This document shows, piece by piece, positions 36,901 through 42,900 of a stretch of DNA of 64,000 bases. Origin of the DNA: Bolinopsis microptera (Eukaryota > Ctenophora > Tentaculata > Lobata > Bolinopsidae); NCBI RefSeq assembly GCF_026151205.1, contig NC_087083.1, positions 4,628,460-4,692,459 of the forward strand. Reading direction: 5' to 3'. The notes under the pieces were generated by a model. The model was not told the DNA's origin. It made no database searches and saw only the letters and a program-made list of their open reading frames with translations. Positions within the stretch are counted from its first letter, which is position 1, and each line of letters starts with the position of its first letter. The translations under genes and the position numbers were made by a program.

Positions 36901-39900
36901 TTCGCATGATACAGAATGGCCAACACTCGACACGATATCAAGGTCGGGAACTTTCTGAAGGGGGATAATTTCAGAGTTCTCATCCCGTTCACAGATAGAT
37001 TTTACAAAATTGGTGATTTCTTCGAGTTTTTCTTTTGGAACCGGCTGGTACTTTGGGATTTGCGTTATGATTTCATTTGGTTTATGAGGATCTATTTCTT
37101 GAGTTTTATCGGCGGCTAACTGACCGTTCTCTGATTTTATATTCCCGTTTTCTGATATGATTGTAACGCTCTGAGTCTGTTCATTATGGGCTATATTACC
37201 CCCAGCTCTATCATTCTCAACATTTTCTGATATTGAACCAAATTCACTATTCGTTGAGGTAATATTTTGTGTAACAATATATCTTTTAATGATATTGTCT
37301 TTATAAAGGAGCACGAGAGCCCTGTGACTTGTGTACCAGTCCAAAACAGATTCTTTCAGCCACCCTGAAATAAGTTTCGTTATTTGAGGTACCTGGTGAA
37401 ATGTGAGCCCAGAACTAAAAGAGAAGAAAATTAGTAATACTCCTACAGGGGATTGCTTAAGTAAACTGTAATCTGTACAACATAGAAATGCTATGTCTGT
37501 GTATAAAGAAATAGCCAAAATAGCTGCCAAGATTGGACAAATTCGTTACGTCTGCTGCACTCGTGGAATCATGGATGTCACTATAATAATAAGGCGCCTA
37601 TGTAAACATTTTTGTATGGGCCATGGGGATGAACAAATTGTTTTTTGAAATCTTCATACCCTACCCTTAATGTCCAGGTGAAAAAAAATTTGTTGCCTGA
37701 GTTACAAAAACCAGCGGTAAATTTCTAAAATGAACTTGACGGTTGCTTGGCGGAAGCGGAAGTAGGTCCCATATTTTATACCCAAATTCACCGCTTTAGA
37801 ATACATTTTTCGCGAAATATACCCTCGTGCGCGCACAGAATCCATCCAAAATTCATCGCGCGTTCCATTATAACGCGTCCCACGTGACATTATTTTACCT
37901 AAATTTGACACCAGGCAATTCTTGACTACACAGGGCTGCATTAACCACTGTATCATTGTGTAGAGAGATTAATCATTGACACACACAAATCTTACCCACT
38001 ACAGTTAGATCGACTGTCTCCACGAAGACAAACAGGTGCTTGAGTTGGATTATTACCAGCTTTTCATCTATTCGTTCCACGCGGTTTATGATTCCGGATT
38101 TTGGGAGAAGGGAAGCGAGTTTGGTATCCTGAAATAGAATGGAGAAAAGGGTGTTTAGTGATTTTCTCGACGAAAATATTTTAGCATTAAACATAGATAT
38201 TTATGAGAATATTGATAGGCAGCTAAATAAAATCTGTTTAAAGATTTTAGTACTAATTGCAATATGATGAGACTCTGTAAAGTTACTAAATATTAATGAC
38301 AGTGTACGCCACTAAGCCAGTAACTATTACATTGAGTACAAGTGATCGTTTCTTTGTCATGATCTTATAGTTGGACGTCATATACTTTCAACACTACTAT
38401 ATAACAAATAATTCGAGGAAACGATGTAACAGAGTCGATATATTTTAATTTTTCATGGGGTGCCAAGTCCCCATACATCGTGGTCCGATAGTTTCATTGC
38501 GTCTTAATATAATACTTATAGCTATGCGAATTTGTACAGGCTGTTGTTTCGGCAAACAACTTGATCAGTGATCGACTGGCCGAGGGTACGATTTTATCTT
38601 GAAAATTAGGATCAACCGACGACTTAAATAGTTAAATAGATATAATAATTAAATACCTCCTTGAAATCATCGCCTTTTTACAGAAGGACAGATAAAACAC
38701 ACACTGTGACAGGAGTTAAACTAATTACTAATCGTGTTTACACACTAACCTGGGCTGAATCTTCACAGCAGCATTCCAGAGGGCACTCGTTTAATATTTT
38801 GCGCAGTTGGATAGTTTTAAGAACGTCTCCGCCGGTGTTTGCGTACCATAGGCGCAGTCCTGGGCGCGCAACGAGGACTGTGTAGATGTCTAGTACACAG
38901 GCGCCAAACTCTCCACTGAGGAGTTAATTGAAGGTTAATTGAAGGTTAATTGATGGTTAATTGATGGTTAATTGATGGTTAGTCGATTTTTCAAAGCTTT
39001 CTCCGAGAATCTAACTTCCAGTTCCTTAAATATGTCTTATGCCACCCACAGATAATCAATTTCGGAACTGGAAATTTCATATTATATATTTACTAAATAA
39101 TTAGTAATTAATTAGTAATTAATTAACTAAAATTCTAAATTACTTTTTCCGATCTTTAGATCCGACGGATGTTACAGAACAGGTTTCGTTCTCCATCTTT
39201 AATAGACTTGTCTTGATTACTGTTGTTAGCAATATGAGTCTGAAAATATAAGTGAAATTAACATAAGGGATTAACTTCTAATCGAGCTTTTTGTTAAGAA
39301 TTAAAACAATTTAATTTAATTTCAGGTGGAATAAAAATGATGGGTGTTATCATTTTGAAGTTGCAAGCTGTTTCTTTTACCTTATTTCTATATTTAGAAT
39401 ATTTTATCAGTTTTCTAACAGGGTTAATAGTAACATTAGAAACAATAAAGTACTGAAGTATAGGCTCTTTTAAATATTTGAAATATTTTCGTACTCTGCA
39501 GATATAAAGAATAGACTGAGAATCTTGTTTGGCTCGCAGTGAATAACTCTGCTAGAACTGAAAATACCCTGAAAAAGTGAGATTTGTTTGCTTGTTTTAT
39601 TGATAACTTATCAGCTTCCAGAATCAATCAATGAAGACCCAAAATCTTGTCACTTCTCAAAACATAACTTTTCACGTGTCAAAACATCAGTATTCAGATC
39701 TATAACATACCCTGGCCCAGTCGACTTCTGATATGGTTATCTTTCCATCCTTATCTACACTTGCAACTTTATTATCGTGGTAACTTGCAAATTTCACATT
39801 CGTATCATGTACTTTGCTGATCATCTGAACGCATATTATGTCAAATATTTCAAATATGTGATAAGAGACAAGAGTGTAGTGATTTATGATTGCATTTATC

Positions 39901-42900
39901 ACGATTATCTACCAGCAATAATTTAAACATTATTATATCATGTAATATATATAATGCATAAGATAACTCTTTTATTTATCATTCTGAGACACTCTCTTTA
40001 TTTAATAGCAGGCTTAAACTACTTTGTTTGGTCGACATCGACTTATTCAGTTCCACTAACTGCTACAGTTCTGAGTTTCCAACTCTTTCTGGCAATCCTT
40101 CCAGACGAAAATATAGAATTCTCGATAAAACGTCTATAACGGTAATATCATAGATTATAACATAATTCCTTTACATGAAAAATGTACATTACAGGCGAAG
40201 AATAGGATGATAAGGCTGCAGTGTCAAATTTCAATTTACCAATTCTATCATATACTTTACACACAAGTTATATTAGAAAACTAATCAGAGCAGGAGGAGT
40301 TATCAAGGCAGACAATTAATATATTGGGTAAGGTTGCGACAGAATTAACTTAGATACTATACTAATTAATTGGAATGTGGATTGTGGAATGTGATTGAAG
40401 AAATATGCCACACTCATTTCTCAGGGCAGTGATGTCATCATTAAATTGAACGACTGAAACCTTAATTGGACAACATCATAAGTAATCAGTTTGTACTATG
40501 TACTTTGTACTTTGTACTATATACTTTGTACTATGTACTATATACTTTGTACTATGTACTATATACTTTGTACTATGTACTTTGTACTTAGTACTATATA
40601 CTTTGTACAATGTACTTAGTACAATGTACATTGCCCAAGATACTGTATATAAAATGATCATATTTCCACTCGCCTGTTTAAGTTCCGTATCAGACCCTGA
40701 TTGTATCTCCTTGATACCAACATAGCCAGACTCTGTTCCCCAAACTAGCACTCTCTCCTTCAGTTCTAAACATTCTATCTTGCTGTATCCCTGAGGTAAA
40801 ATATCTTAACTAGCACTCTCTCCTTCAGTTCTAAACATTCTATCTTGCTGTATCCCTGAGGTAAAATATCTTAACTAGCACTCTCTCCTTCAGTTCTAAA
40901 CATTCTATCTTGCTGTATCCCTGAGGTAAAATATCTTAACTAGCACTCTCTCCTTCAGTTCTAAACATTCTATCTTGCTGTATCCCTGAGGTAAAATATC
41001 TTAACTAGCACTCTCTCTCCTTCAGTTCTAAACATTCTATCTTGCTGTATCCCTGAGGTAAAATATCTTAACTAGCACTCTCTCCTTCAGTTCTAAACAT
41101 TCTATCTTGCTGTATCCCTGAGGTAAAATATCTTAACTAGCACTCTCTCTCCTTCAGTTCTAAACATTCTATCTTGCTGTATCCCTGAGGTAAAATATCT
41201 TAACTAGCACTCTCTCCTTCAGTTCTAAACATTCTATCTTGCTGTATCCCTGAGGTAAAATATCTTAACTAGCACTCTCTCCTTCAGTTCTAAACATTCT
41301 ATCTTGCTGTATCCCTGAGGTAAAATATCTTAACTAGCACTCTCTCTCCTTCAGTTCTAAACATTCTATCTTGCTGTATCCCTGAGGTAAAATATCTTAA
41401 CTAGCACTCTCTCCTTCAGTTCTAAACATTCTATCTTGCTGTATCCCTGAGGTAAAATATCTTAACTAGCACTCTCTCTCCTTCAGTTCTAAACATTCTA
41501 TCTTGCTGTATCCCTGAGGTAAAATATCTTAACTAGCACTCTCTCCTTCAGTTCTAAACATTCTATCTTGCTGTATCCCTGAGGTAAAATATCTTAACTA
41601 GCACTCTCTCCTTCAGTTCTAAACATTCTATCTTGCTGTATCCCTGAGGTAAAATATCTTAACTAGCACTCTCTCCTTCAGTTCTAAACATTCTATCTTG
41701 CTGTATCCCTGAGGTAAAATATCTTAACTAGCACTCTCTCCTTCAGTTCTAAACATTCTATCTTGCTGTATCCCTGAGGTAAAATATCTTAACTAGCACT
41801 CTCTCCTTCAGTTCTAAACATTCTATCTTGCTGTATCCCTGAGGTAAAATATCTTAACTAGCACTCTCTCCTTCAGTTCTAAACATTCTATCTTGCTGTA
41901 TCCCTGAGGTAAAATATCTTAACTAGCACTCTCTCCTTCAGTTCTAAACATTCTATCTTGCTGTATCCCTGAGGTAAAATATCTTAACTAGCACTCTCTC
42001 TCCTTCAGTTCTAAACATTCTATCTTGCTGTATCCCTGAGGTAAAATATCTTAACTAGCACTCTCTCCTTCAGTTCTAAACATTCTATCTTGCTGTATCC
42101 CTGAGGTAAAATATCTTAAGGCCAGAGGGGGGGGTAAGGGGTCAAAAAATTCTACCAAAATATTATTTTCTAAATCGATTTAATTTTGAATGACAAAAAC
42201 ATTGCCGATATTCACATATTTTTAGCTGATTAACTTTATTTTATAATTGAGGTTAACCGATTTTCACAAAATTGACTATACAACATTGAGGTTAATAAAA
42301 TTGAGGTTAATATTTTATTACACGCCATAATTTTTTGTTATTTCGGTCAGCAAATGTAAACTCTAAATTTTAGGTTCATAATTATCAGAAAAAGTAATAT
42401 CCCAACGTGATTAAATGAGGTTAACCTCGTCTTTTAGATATAGCGAGAATAGATCAAATGATAGAGTTACTATTTTCATCGTAAGTTTACGGTATACACA
42501 TTTCTAAATAGATGACGTGTCGATTGACTTTCTTTTATCTTGGGAAAATTAAAAAAATGAGGTTAACCATCACAATTTGGTACCGTAGGGAATATACATA
42601 CGATTCTTACTTATGTAATGTACCACAATATCGAAGTGAGGTATCTATTGGTATCACAATGCCTACAACTATAATCACGTGACAAAGGTGATTTGAACTG
42701 ACCATATTTTAGTAGAAGATTTTACCCGTAAATGGCTAAAAAATGAGGTTAACCTCTCATTTTTTAAATATCTGACCAGTCAATTACATGTTAACCTCAA
42801 AAACTTAATCGTTATACTGTGCAAATGTTTTACTACATATATAATAACATATTGATAAACCAATCCCACTATTATATGGTCTAAAGCGAGGTTAACAACC

